Shown: one piece after another, positions 8,057 through 14,908 of the stretch | Layout: every line of letters begins with the position of its first letter | Numbering within the stretch: position 1 is the first letter of the stretch | Assembly: GCA_965601955.1 (NCBI GenBank) | Contig: OZ271855.1 | Span: 2,976,001-3,040,000 of the forward strand | Reading direction: 5' to 3' | Length of the DNA: 64,000 bases | From: RHLJ01 sp965601955 | Lineage (GTDB): Bacteria; Bacteroidota; Rhodothermia; Balneolales; Balneolaceae | Notes under the pieces: model-generated | Seen by the model: only the letters and a program-made list of their open reading frames with translations | Told to the model about the DNA's origin: nothing | Database searches by the model: none | Program-made: the position numbers and the translations under genes

Positions 8057-9496
8057 TCAATTTTCCTTTAGCGCTTCGATTTCTTTTTGTTGGGCATCGT
8101 TCTGCTTCTTTAGCTCAATCACATGAAGGGTTAGCTCTTCGATTTTTTTAAGCAGGAGCTGCTGCATTTCTCCCAGGTGTTGCCCTTCTTCCTCTACTTC
8201 CTTGGCTGAAGGGACTTCCGGCAAATGGCCTTTCGATTTGATGTGAGCTTCTATTTCTTCTAAAGTCAGAAGTTCATACTCGGGACCAAATACATAATCT
8301 GGCCATCCTGTGGCTTCAACAATTACTTCTTTGGAGCGAATGGTACCGTTTACTTCGAGTTTGTTTCCAGGAGCTGCTGTTCCAATTCCAACATTTCCAG
8401 CCTGCGCAAGAATTACATCCCCATCTGACTGTAATTCGACTTCTGCTGCTCCAGTACCTGCATAGGTTATCAAATATGGCGAATTATTCGTGTCATAATT
8501 AAAATAACCATTCACCTGATCGTGAGAATTGGATATGATGTATCCAGAATCAAACCCTCCTGTTCCATTCAAATGCAGTTTAGCACCTGGAGAAGTTGTA
8601 CCTATTCCAACTTCTCCTACAGAGTTAACTCTTATCGCTTCAACTACATTTGCTCCTGTAGTTGAACTTGCATCTCCGCCAACACTTAAAGCAAATGCTC
8701 CATTGCTTAATGTTCCTAGTCTTAAAGACCCAGAGTTATCCGTTAGAGCAATTTGTGTTCCACTATCTGTACTTTCAAAAGCAGAAATAACATCTATCGT
8801 TGAACCATTAACATGTAGTAACCTCGATGGATTTCCTTCTCCAATACCGATATTTCCATCGTTTTTTACTGTTAACCTCGCTGTTCCCGAACTAGAATTC
8901 GGAGTAGCTCCGCTCCTTATTGAAAAGGTATCTCCTGTTTTTACCATAGAAAAACTATTACTCAACTCCCCTTTATTACTAAAAAACAGCCTTCCGCTAT
9001 TTCTATTTCCCGAATCATTTCCCTGACTGATATCAATTCCTTTAGCCGCATTCTGGGTATCCGTAAATACCTCTAAGGAAGTGGTTGGGTCAGTCGTACG
9101 AATTCCCATTTGTCCCGCAGCATCAATTCTTAACCGCTCGGTTTCATTGGCATATAAAGCTAATCCAGTACTATTAGCCCAGGAAGATTCCTGAACTACT
9201 GCTATCCCTGCCCATTTATTCAGTTCTCCATTGTGGGAGAGCTTTAGCTTTAGCCCAACTCCATAACCAAATATTGTTTCTGTATTATAAGGATTTTCAA
9301 CCCAGAGTGGCCAGGTTATAGACGTTGAAGTTCCACTACTAATATGTAAGTTTGTTAATGGTGAAGATTTACCAATCCCAACATTCCCTCCAGTGAAGTA
9401 AATATTTGTTCCGGTGGAATCCCACACACTTTGGGCAAAGGAAATTTGTGTAAATAGAAATGAAGCGATTATTATAAACGAGATGTTCTTAACCAT
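8057..9496 (-). CDS. secreted fibre-like protein with GNVGIGTTSP-type repeats and C-terminal coiled coil (paralogue 4)
   Basis: A 479-residue protein with a signal peptide ending in SFAQ, then WDSTGTNIYFTGGNVGIGKS. Short motifs of the form GNVGIGxxxP recur several times and separate beta-rich modules, like phage tail fibres. The C-terminal 90 residues form a conserved tip (ATGWPDYVF, then KGHLPEVPSAKEVEEEGQ, then LGEMQQLLLKKIEEL) followed by a coiled coil that could trimerise. Genome pipelines often misname this type a bZIP factor because of the coiled coil. It shares modules with the three fibre genes at 22930-27287 but stands apart, between the orphan toxin array and the secretin gene. There is no T9SS domain. 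The function is probably surface adhesion or binding, which is inference. Confidence 0.75.
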   Translation of the reverse strand: MVKNISFIIIASFLFTQISFAQSVWDSTGTNIYFTGGNVGIGKSSPLTNLHISSGTSTSITWPLWVENPYNTETIFGYGVGLKLKLSHNGELNKWAGIAVVQESSWANSTGLALYANETERLRIDAAGQMGIRTTDPTTSLEVFTDTQNAAKGIDISQGNDSGNRNSGRLFFSNKGELSNSFSMVKTGDTFSIRSGATPNSSSGTARLTVKNDGNIGIGEGNPSRLLHVNGSTIDVISAFESTDSGTQIALTDNSGSLRLGTLSNGAFALSVGGDASSTTGANVVEAIRVNSVGEVGIGTTSPGAKLHLNGTGGFDSGYIISNSHDQVNGYFNYDTNNSPYLITYAGTGAAEVELQSDGDVILAQAGNVGIGTAAPGNKLEVNGTIRSKEVIVEATGWPDYVFGPEYELLTLEEIEAHIKSKGHLPEVPSAKEVEEEGQHLGEMQQLLLKKIEELTLHVIELKKQNDAQQKEIEALKEN

Positions 9497-9604
9497 GACT
9501 TTTTTGATTTAGAGATTAATTAATTAGACCTATTCCTTCCAGACCTATGTGAATGTTTATTATAATGAAAGAACGAGAATTCGTATTACCGAACTGTAAA
9601 TAAA

Positions 9605-10318
9605 TTAATCGGTTGGCAATACTGGCCGGTTGTATTCCTGGATGGCTTTTTCCACCATATCCTGTTTTGCAAAATGTGGAATCCATGAACTCCCAGTTAC
9701 CACTACCAATCCAACTACAATACCGGTAGGATTCAGTACCTCCTTATCCGATTGAGACAATATACTTGCTGTTCCGATAGCCAATCCTCCTATTATTCCA
9801 ATTACTTGTACAGCAGTTAATCCATCTCTCTTTTTCAGGTAATCCATACTGGCAGAATTATCAGCCAGGGCCACTTTTAAATTCCTGGCGTTCGCCTTTC
9901 GAACGGGGCCATCGTTTTTGGAAAAGTATTGAACTGAAGAAGAACTCATACCGCCACCAGGCATATAGGTAGAGGTACCATTAGGTCCAGGGATCCAATG
10001 CCCTCCTCCTCCATAGTTCATCTGCTGCTTGATGTATAAATCTATATTGCCTTCTTCTACACGTTTGGCAAAGCCACTTCCCTCCAAAGAACTAATGCGC
10101 ATGAAATAGCCATCTTCCGTTTGATAACTGCGTACCTTTTCTAAGAGAATGGTGGTTGAATCGTTTACTACCACCCTCGCCTTTTTTAAGAAGGGAGTTT
10201 GCACCTCTACTTTTCCTTTATAGCGTTCACCGGTCATGAGCTCAACGAAGTCAGTGGATTGGGCTTTTAATGAAGTAGAGAAAAGAAGGATAATTAAGAA
10301 CAGATTTGAGGCTTTCAT
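9605..10318 (-). CDS. secreted protein of unknown function with two C-terminal hydrophobic segments
   Basis: A 237-residue protein with a signal peptide (MKASNLFLIILLFSTSLKAQ). The first 90 residues (FVELMTGERYKGKVEVQ, then VVVNDSTTILLEKVRSYQTEDGYF) look like a small beta-rich domain frequent in exported Bacteroidota proteins. A Gly/Ser-rich loop follows (GGGGHWIPGPNGTSTYMPGGG), and two hydrophobic stretches lie near residues 165-185 and 195-212. I do not recognise the family. It lies between the remains of the RHS array and the fourth fibre gene on the same strand, so it may be an envelope accessory of that locus. Confidence 0.6.
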   Translation of the reverse strand: MKASNLFLIILLFSTSLKAQSTDFVELMTGERYKGKVEVQTPFLKKARVVVNDSTTILLEKVRSYQTEDGYFMRISSLEGSGFAKRVEEGNIDLYIKQQMNYGGGGHWIPGPNGTSTYMPGGGMSSSSVQYFSKNDGPVRKANARNLKVALADNSASMDYLKKRDGLTAVQVIGIIGGLAIGTASILSQSDKEVLNPTGIVVGLVVVTGSSWIPHFAKQDMVEKAIQEYNRPVLPTD

Positions 10319-10463
10319 AAATAGAGATGTTCGCTTGACAACCAGGCACTAAGCCTAATGTAAACAAAGGAAAGTAGAATACATATTTTGTCTTCTTTCG
10401 TTGACTCTATATAGGCTATTTTTGCTTAGCTTTCGCTTGTTCTGGTTACATAGCCCCAAAGAT

Positions 10464-10617
10464 CTTTCAAGTCTGTGACTTGAAAGTAACGGCACAGGAA
10501 GTCTCTGACTTCCATTGCCATCTATTGGTTACAACTAGTGCCTTTTTCTTTAAACCTTAATGCAAGTCACAGACTTGCTACACGTTTTCTCTTAAGTCAT
10601 AGACTTAAGAGATCTTG
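10464..10617. repeat. REP-like hairpin array, copy 1
   Basis: Four short palindromes follow one another, each with the core AAGTC-N3-GACTT and different, mutually complementary flanks: CTTTCAAGTC/GACTTGAAAG (from 10464), GGAAGTC/GACTTCC, GCAAGTC/GACTTGC and TCTCTTAAGTC/GACTTAAGAGA (to 10613). The portion 10477-10617 is repeated almost exactly at 10900-11040. Such variable-arm palindromes with a fixed core are typical of REP elements mobilised by RAYT transposases, and a RAYT fragment sits just beyond copy 2. Confidence 0.75.
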
Positions 10618-10618
10618 G

Positions 10619-10804
10619 GGGAGATACCTTGCAACGCTTCCAACCTTATATAATAGGTTCCTGGAGTTACACTAAAGGAACCGGATCCTGTCCCAGTTGC
10701 AACCGAACCACTTTTGAATACTTCCCAGTTCATATCGTACTGCCCGGTTTCATATTCACCGGTTGTTCTTGCCTCGGTAATGGTAACGGTACCACTTCGC
10801 AACA
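10619..10804 (-). pseudogene. fragment of RHS PPC-like domain
   Basis: This stretch encodes a piece nearly identical to residues just before the RHS core of the large gene at 15885-22892 (RSGTVTITEA.TTGEYETGQ ... SFSVTPGTYYIRLEAL). The homologous DNA there is about 16934-17120. It has no upstream or downstream continuation and joins a different RHS fragment at 10805, so it is a recombination scrap rather than a gene. Confidence 0.75.
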
Positions 10805-10899
10805 CGGCCTGGGTGTGTTGGATTCAGTTTCAGAAGTCACTGTTCCACTTGTTTCAAACAGCCCGCTCAGGCTAACCTCTCCCCTCCGGCCTTCCATGC
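10805..10899 (-). pseudogene. fragment of second RHS PPC-type domain
   Basis: The DNA matches 14239-14333, the beginning of the orphan RHS gene at 12943-14331 (MEGRRGEVSLSGLFETSGTV), with a few substitutions and a small deletion that shifts the frame. It is fused directly to the fragment at 10619-10804 on one side and to a REP-like repeat at 10900 on the other. Confidence 0.7.
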
Positions 10900-11040
10900 G
10901 ACTTGAAAGTAACGGCACAGGAAGCCTCTGACTTCCATTGCCATCTATTGGTTACAACTAGTGCCTTTTTCTTTAAACCTTAATGCAAGTCACAGACTTG
11001 CTACACGTTTTCTCTTAAGTCATAGACTTAAGAAATCTTG
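10900..11040. repeat. REP-like hairpin array, copy 2 (141-bp direct repeat)
   Basis: Near-exact copy of 10477-10617. Differences include GGAAGCC for GGAAGTC in the second palindrome and AAGAAATC for AAGAGATC at the end, both of which weaken the hairpins. The two copies bracket the RHS fragments at 10619-10899. Confidence 0.8.
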
Positions 11041-11192
11041 TGTACTCCCTCCTGCCATACTTGATACTCACTTTGTGTTTTATGTTTCTTCTTATGGTAC
11101 CTGAGTCTTTTGAGTACTATCACTCTTCCTCGTTCTTCTAATGACTCAATAATTCTTTTTGCTGTATAGGATTTGAAACTTTGAAGAACTCT
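11028..11192 (-). pseudogene. C-terminal fragment of a REP-associated tyrosine transposase (RAYT, Y1 family)
   Basis: On the minus strand a frame ending at the TAA at 11028-11030 reads FKSYTAKRIIESLEERGR, then basic HKKKHKTQSEYQ, then VWQEGVH. This matches the C-terminal end of Bacteroidota RAYT transposases, where a lysine-rich stretch precedes a KxxVWQEGxHP motif. The catalytic N-terminal part with HxH and Tyr is missing. The fragment is joined to RHS sequence at about 11193, and its end runs into a REP-like palindrome. RAYTs act on REP hairpins, so the pairing with the adjacent AAGTC-N3-GACTT hairpins is expected. No full copy is present in this window. Confidence 0.65.
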
Positions 11193-11402
11193 TGTCGGAG
11201 TCTAAGGTCCCCCATAATTGGAGATGATAGGTTTCCCCGTTCGTCGAGTTATTCGAGGAAATCTTAATGTATAGCTTCCCCGCCTGTACCGGCAGGCTGC
11301 CTGTCAACGGAAGGGAGCCGCCGGTCTGGTAAACCACATTCCCTAAGGCATCATACATATCAATGTTGTACACTCCGACGGGTGCTGTATAGGTACTTAT
11401 CC
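11193..11402 (-). pseudogene. RHS PPC-type domain fragment after an immunity gene
   Basis: About 210 bases nearly identical to 13911-14117, encoding STYTAPVGVYNIDMYDALGN and the following PLTGSLPVQAGKLYIKISS. The match stops abruptly at 11402, six bases beyond the stop of the small membrane-protein gene at 11408-11665, and at 11193, where RAYT sequence begins. It is the leading edge of a lost cassette. Confidence 0.75.
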
Positions 11403-11407
11403 GTTAC

Positions 11408-11665
11408 TCACAAATTAATGACCCCAATTAGCCGCAAGAGACTAATAATAGAAAAAACTATAGCTGCTAAAAAAGTAGACGCTATAATCCCTTTGTGCCA
11501 TAGAACGAGCTCATCCCATTTTTTTATATCGTTCTTGTAAGAAAGTGCTACTAGAAGTATAAATAACGTCACGGCATAACCCGGATCTATCCCATTATTC
11601 TCTAAAAAAAGTCGTAAATCATTAGTTATTTGATCTTTTTTTGTATTCACTGTATAGCTATTCAC
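11408..11665 (-). CDS. small membrane protein, candidate immunity protein of orphan RHS cassette D
   Basis: An 85-residue protein starting at a GTG that overlaps the stop of the upstream orphan RHS toxin gene by 8 bases. The N-terminal 28 residues are soluble. Two hydrophobic segments follow, AVTLFILLVALSY and IIASTFLAAIVFSIISLLRLIG. Membrane-embedded immunity proteins are common partners of pore-forming or membrane-acting toxins, and the coupled start supports a toxin-immunity pair. No family is recognised, and the assignment rests on position and size. Confidence 0.6.
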   Translation of the reverse strand: MNSYTVNTKKDQITNDLRLFLENNGIDPGYAVTLFILLVALSYKNDIKKWDELVLWHKGIIASTFLAAIVFSIISLLRLIGVINL

Positions 11666-12537
11666 TGAATAAGAAAGCTGGCAGAACTACCCGCGTAGCA
11701 TCTACTGTAGCAGAAGCAGTTCTTACCATATTTGGTGAAGCACTTACAACCCTAGTTGCTTGCGTACTCCTTTCAAGATAATATAATAAACCTCCCCTTG
11801 CATATGGCGCTAATCTAGCGGCTCCAACATTAAATCCAGTTTCTAAGAATTGATTAAAAACTGCTTCAGAAGATCCATCAAAAGCTACTGCGTCAACTCC
11901 TTTAGCAACAGTTGATGTCATATTTGCTACTGTTCCAACTGTAAATGCTGTACCGGTAATTGATATACCAGAACTAATCATAGCTCCACCAGCTGGAGCT
12001 CCTATACCTGATGCGGTCACCGCTACACCCGCTAATGTTAGTCCGATCCCACCAAGAGCAGCTAAACCTGAACCTTTCCCAACAGCATCAGCAGTTACAG
12101 CGGTTACATCTAGTATATATTCTGCTGACTCATAACCAGCTTCGATTAGCTCTCCTCGTTCTTGCATATCTGCAAGCATAGACTCTGCCATCATTTGCTG
12201 TTCCTGGCTCACTTCTGATTTAGCGGTAGCTTCATCTTCTCCGAAATGAAAGGTCATTCTGACTTGAGCTTGCTGCAATACTTCCCCTATATTTTCCTGA
12301 AGACTCTGCCACCATTGACAAATTTTATTATCGTCCTCACATGCTGCCATTCCGGTGGGATCAACCATGTTTAATGGGTTGTTGTGTACATAGTGGTATG
12401 GTGTCCAAGAAGGGTAGATACTGGTCAAAGGATCCACCTGCATAAACCTACCCACTGCCGCATCATACGAACCATCATAGTGATTGCCTAAGGTGTAAGA
12501 AACCGTACCATCCCCTTTGGAGTCAAAATAAAATAGT
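11658..12537 (-). CDS. orphan RHS C-terminus (cassette D) with alanine/glycine-rich toxin-like tip
   Basis: The RHS core frame is open from about 12537 (YFDSKGDGTVSYTLGNHYDG...GRFMQVDP) although the first ATG is at 12455. It ends the core with YHYVHNNPLNMVDPTG and continues with a unique tip of about 230 residues. This tip has a charged first part (CEDDNKICQWWQSLQENIGE) and then a long Ala/Gly-rich hydrophobic region (AALGGIGLTLAGVAV; GIGAPAGGAMISSG). That is typical of pre-toxin or membrane-inserting segments. It lacks the start of an RHS gene, so it is a silent cassette. The core sequence differs from the main RHS gene, suggesting origin from another RHS allele. Confidence 0.65.
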
Positions 12538-12539
12538 AA

Positions 12540-12941
12540 TCATAAGGAATCTGATGGCATCTCTAAATGGATATCTTCACTTTGAAAAAAATGGAAGACC
12601 CACTTCTCTTTTTCTTGTTTGAAATAGAAATTGATTCGATTTTTGTCATTATTAGCATCAACTCTAATCTTCAGAAGTAAAGAATCGTCAAAATTGTACA
12701 CTTCTTCAGCCGAAATAATTTGAAAATCTGGTTTATAGGCTTCAAATATTTCGATTAATTCTTCTTTTTCAATATTGCTCTTTTTAATAGACTCTGAAAA
12801 ATATGGGTCATGAATCATCAAACTATCAAAGACAACTTCAGTATTATCAATTAAGTCTGTGACCCATTTTTTTTCAGGTTCCCATTTAGTACAGCTTAAT
12901 AATGGAATAACAATAAAAAATACTATATAAATTCCTCTCAT
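12540..12941 (-). CDS. lipoprotein, candidate immunity protein of orphan RHS cassette C
   Basis: A 133-residue protein with a lipoprotein signal peptide; the lipobox ends in PLLSC at about residue 17. The mature part is small, acidic and unrecognised (WVTDLIDNTEVVFDSL ... NRINFYFKQEKEKWVFHFFQ). It starts 1 base after the stop of the metallopeptidase-tip RHS gene. A periplasmic lipid-anchored partner would make sense if the incoming toxin acts in the periplasm. It ends 3 bases before RHS-homologous sequence of the next cassette. Immunity function is inferred from position. Confidence 0.6.
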   Translation of the reverse strand: MRGIYIVFFIVIPLLSCTKWEPEKKWVTDLIDNTEVVFDSLMIHDPYFSESIKKSNIEKEELIEIFEAYKPDFQIISAEEVYNFDDSLLLKIRVDANNDKNRINFYFKQEKEKWVFHFFQSEDIHLEMPSDSL

Positions 12942-12942
12942 A

Positions 12943-14331
12943 TTATTTCCTCCTTGGTGGGATTCCGTGTCTTCTTCTCCATTTATTTGTCAAATCTATT
13001 GCATTATTTTCAAGGGTTCTCCTGCTAAAATTACTTACATGACCAAGCATGTAATCATTAATGTGTATTATTTCATGTGCAACGGTTTCATTTAAACCAT
13101 AGTTTCTAAATCCACTCGCAGAATAGGTTTCTGATTTACCAGTTAACCACCAAGCTAACTTAGAATTTGGATCAGGCCTACTTCTATCTGCATAAGTATA
13201 AAATGGAGCTCGATTGAATTCTAAGCCTTCCCAGTTTCCATCATGAAAACCTCTCGCTAGAGAGATTTCAATATCTCCTTCTGTGTTCGGTCCAGTTTTT
13301 GCCCCGCCATAGCGAGCCACTTCTGAATTATCTACGAATTTAAAGAATACATCATTTGGAGATCCTATTGAACTAGTAATTATTTTTTGTTGCATCGTGA
13401 GGTTATCCCAATTCTCAGTATCAATATCAGATCCTGTTATGGTAGTTGTATACTCATCATTTTCACTATCATAAACGGAGCTAGCGGTTACTTTACATTC
13501 ACATGCTGATGAAATGCTAAATAAGATATCAAGAACTTCATCTTGAGTTCCAGTAACCCTAATACTATCTCCATTTACATCAATAAAATTTATTGGGTTA
13601 TTCGCTGCATACTGATAAGTACTTAAAGATGGGTACTTGTAATGATAATTATCAATCTGTAAGAACCTACCAAGTGCAGGATCATACCCTCTGGCTCCAG
13701 CATAATAAATCTCTATTCCGGCTTCTGTATCGTCTTCAAAACCTGTGAATTTGTAGTTGTCTTCGGTATTTCCTGAACTGGAAGACCGCCCCGGCATTTC
13801 GAGTCCAAAGGGGTAGTAATCGTAGCTGGCTAAGTGGTCTCCATTATCCAGTACCACCGCCCGGGTACTTCCTAAATGGTCGGTAATGTAGAACCGGCTT
13901 TGGTGCTGGTCGGAGTCTAAGGTCCCCCATAACTGGAGATGATAGGTTTCCCCGTTCGTCGAGTTATTCGAGGAAATCTTAATGTACAGCTTCCCCGCCT
14001 GTACCGGCAGGCTGCCTGTCAACGGAAGGGAGCCGCCGGTCTGGTAAACCACATTCCCTAAGGCATCATACATATCAATGTTATACACTCCGACGGGTGC
14101 TGTATAGGTACTTATCCTATAGTTCATCGTTCCATCTCCCAGAATCTCCACGTACTGCCAATCGGTATCGGCTCCATCCAGGGAAGCCGTATAGGCAGTA
14201 AAGAAATCGCTTTCTGCCTTAATGGGCCCATCGGCGGTGGCCTGGGTGTTGTTGGATTCAGTTTCAGAAGTCACCGTTCCACTTGTCTCAAACAGCCCGC
14301 TCAGGCTAACCTCTCCCCTCCGGCCTTCCAT
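12943..14331 (-). CDS. orphan RHS C-terminal gene with zincin (HExxH) toxin tip (cassette C)
   Basis: A 462-residue frame. Residues 1-135 are a PPC-type domain (SETESNNTQATADGP ... KLYIKISSNNS). Residues about 143-240 are the RHS-associated core (DHLGSTRAVVLDNGDHL, YDYYPFGLEMPGR, ARGYDPALGRFLQIDNYHYK). The unique tip of about 220 residues contains NETVAHEIIHINDYMLGH, whose HEIIH is a zinc-metallopeptidase active-site motif, followed by a basic C-terminal tail (NKWRRRHGIPPRRK). It has no signal peptide and starts inside a PPC domain, so it is a silent or truncated cassette. The nearest alternative is a structural remnant, but the tip frame is intact and followed by a candidate immunity lipoprotein. 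Confidence 0.75.
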   Translation of the reverse strand: MEGRRGEVSLSGLFETSGTVTSETESNNTQATADGPIKAESDFFTAYTASLDGADTDWQYVEILGDGTMNYRISTYTAPVGVYNIDMYDALGNVVYQTGGSLPLTGSLPVQAGKLYIKISSNNSTNGETYHLQLWGTLDSDQHQSRFYITDHLGSTRAVVLDNGDHLASYDYYPFGLEMPGRSSSSGNTEDNYKFTGFEDDTEAGIEIYYAGARGYDPALGRFLQIDNYHYKYPSLSTYQYAANNPINFIDVNGDSIRVTGTQDEVLDILFSISSACECKVTASSVYDSENDEYTTTITGSDIDTENWDNLTMQQKIITSSIGSPNDVFFKFVDNSEVARYGGAKTGPNTEGDIEISLARGFHDGNWEGLEFNRAPFYTYADRSRPDPNSKLAWWLTGKSETYSASGFRNYGLNETVAHEIIHINDYMLGHVSNFSRRTLENNAIDLTNKWRRRHGIPPRRK

Positions 14332-14332
14332 G

Positions 14333-14381
14333 CCAAGCCCAAGTTACCTAAAGCGTCATACACATTAATGGTGTAGGGGGC
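14333..14381 (-). pseudogene. RHS PPC-type fragment between immunity gene B and cassette C
   Basis: Immediately after the TGA of the 110-residue immunity gene, about 50 bases encode APYTINVYDALGNLGL. This is the equivalent of APVGVYNIDMYDALGN in the neighbouring PPC domains. It then joins the MEGRRGEV sequence out of frame. This marks another recombination junction inside the same PPC-domain DNA. Confidence 0.6.
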
Positions 14382-14714
14382 TCATGATTCACCTTCATTT
14401 AAAGAAGCATCAAATGCTTTCTCGAATTCTTCGTCTTCTATTAATTGTTGAACAGTTTTAACAATATTCTCCTTAGTCATTTCTTGAACTATTATCATAT
14501 CTGCAGCCCAAAAATATGTCCCATTAGCACATTCACCAGTTTCTTTATACTTCAAAAAAAGTTGTTGCAAATTTTTTAGAGTGAAGAAAGTTGCCACAAA
14601 ACTACTACCGTTTTTAAAATTTACATGCACATCTAAGTTTGAGTTATCTGGATCGATACCATGTTCATAATTCACCCATGTAACTTCATAATCATCTAAA
14701 TATATCTTTCTCAT
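14382..14714 (-). CDS. small acidic soluble protein, candidate immunity protein of cassette B
   Basis: A 110-residue cytoplasmic-type protein without signal or membrane segments (LDDYEVTWVNYEHGIDPDN ... GTYFWAADMIIVQEMTKENI ... LIEDEEFEKAFD). Its ATG overlaps by 4 bases (ATGA) the stop of a truncated toxin tail ending in NVLKNLYDK, the tight coupling typical of toxin-immunity pairs. The YFWAADMIIV segment resembles small proteins I associate with polymorphic toxin loci, but I cannot name the family. The partner toxin has lost its body, so this is an orphan immunity gene. Confidence 0.6.
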   Translation of the reverse strand: MRKIYLDDYEVTWVNYEHGIDPDNSNLDVHVNFKNGSSFVATFFTLKNLQQLFLKYKETGECANGTYFWAADMIIVQEMTKENIVKTVQQLIEDEEFEKAFDASLNEGES

Positions 14715-14857
14715 TTGTCGTACAAATTCTTTAAAACATTAATAACACTTTGCTGATTATTCTTATTTGAATAACCTACAATCACATTTTCCGTTTCAGT
14801 TGCTTTTATATACACTCTAAAACCATCACGGGGTCATAGCCCCTGGCCAGCATCTAG
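14711..14857 (-). pseudogene. remnant of RHS core fused out of frame to a toxin C-terminal tail (cassette B)
   Basis: The stretch begins with RHS core sequence encoding MLARGYDP (14832-14857). The frame then breaks. From about 14829 another frame reads DGFRVYIKATETENVIVGYS, then NQQSVINVLKNLYDK and TGA, overlapping the immunity start. The tail is the last 38 or so residues of a toxin; the middle has been deleted. Confidence 0.6.
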
Positions 14858-14908
14858 GCTAAATAGATCAGATACCAGTTAAAAAGTGTTACTTTCATTT
14901 ATATATGG

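Noticed and set aside
8057..9496. Prophage tail fibre gene cluster
   Set aside because: There are no other phage genes in the window, and the proteins have Sec signal peptides, which phage tail fibres lack.
10464..11040. CRISPR array at the AAGTC hairpins
   Set aside because: Hairpin arms vary, spacing is irregular and there are no cas genes; REP elements fit better.
11146..11373. 75-residue frame ending KSSSKFQILYSKKNY
   Set aside because: Its first part is an RHS fragment, and its end is a wrong-frame reading of the RAYT fragment.
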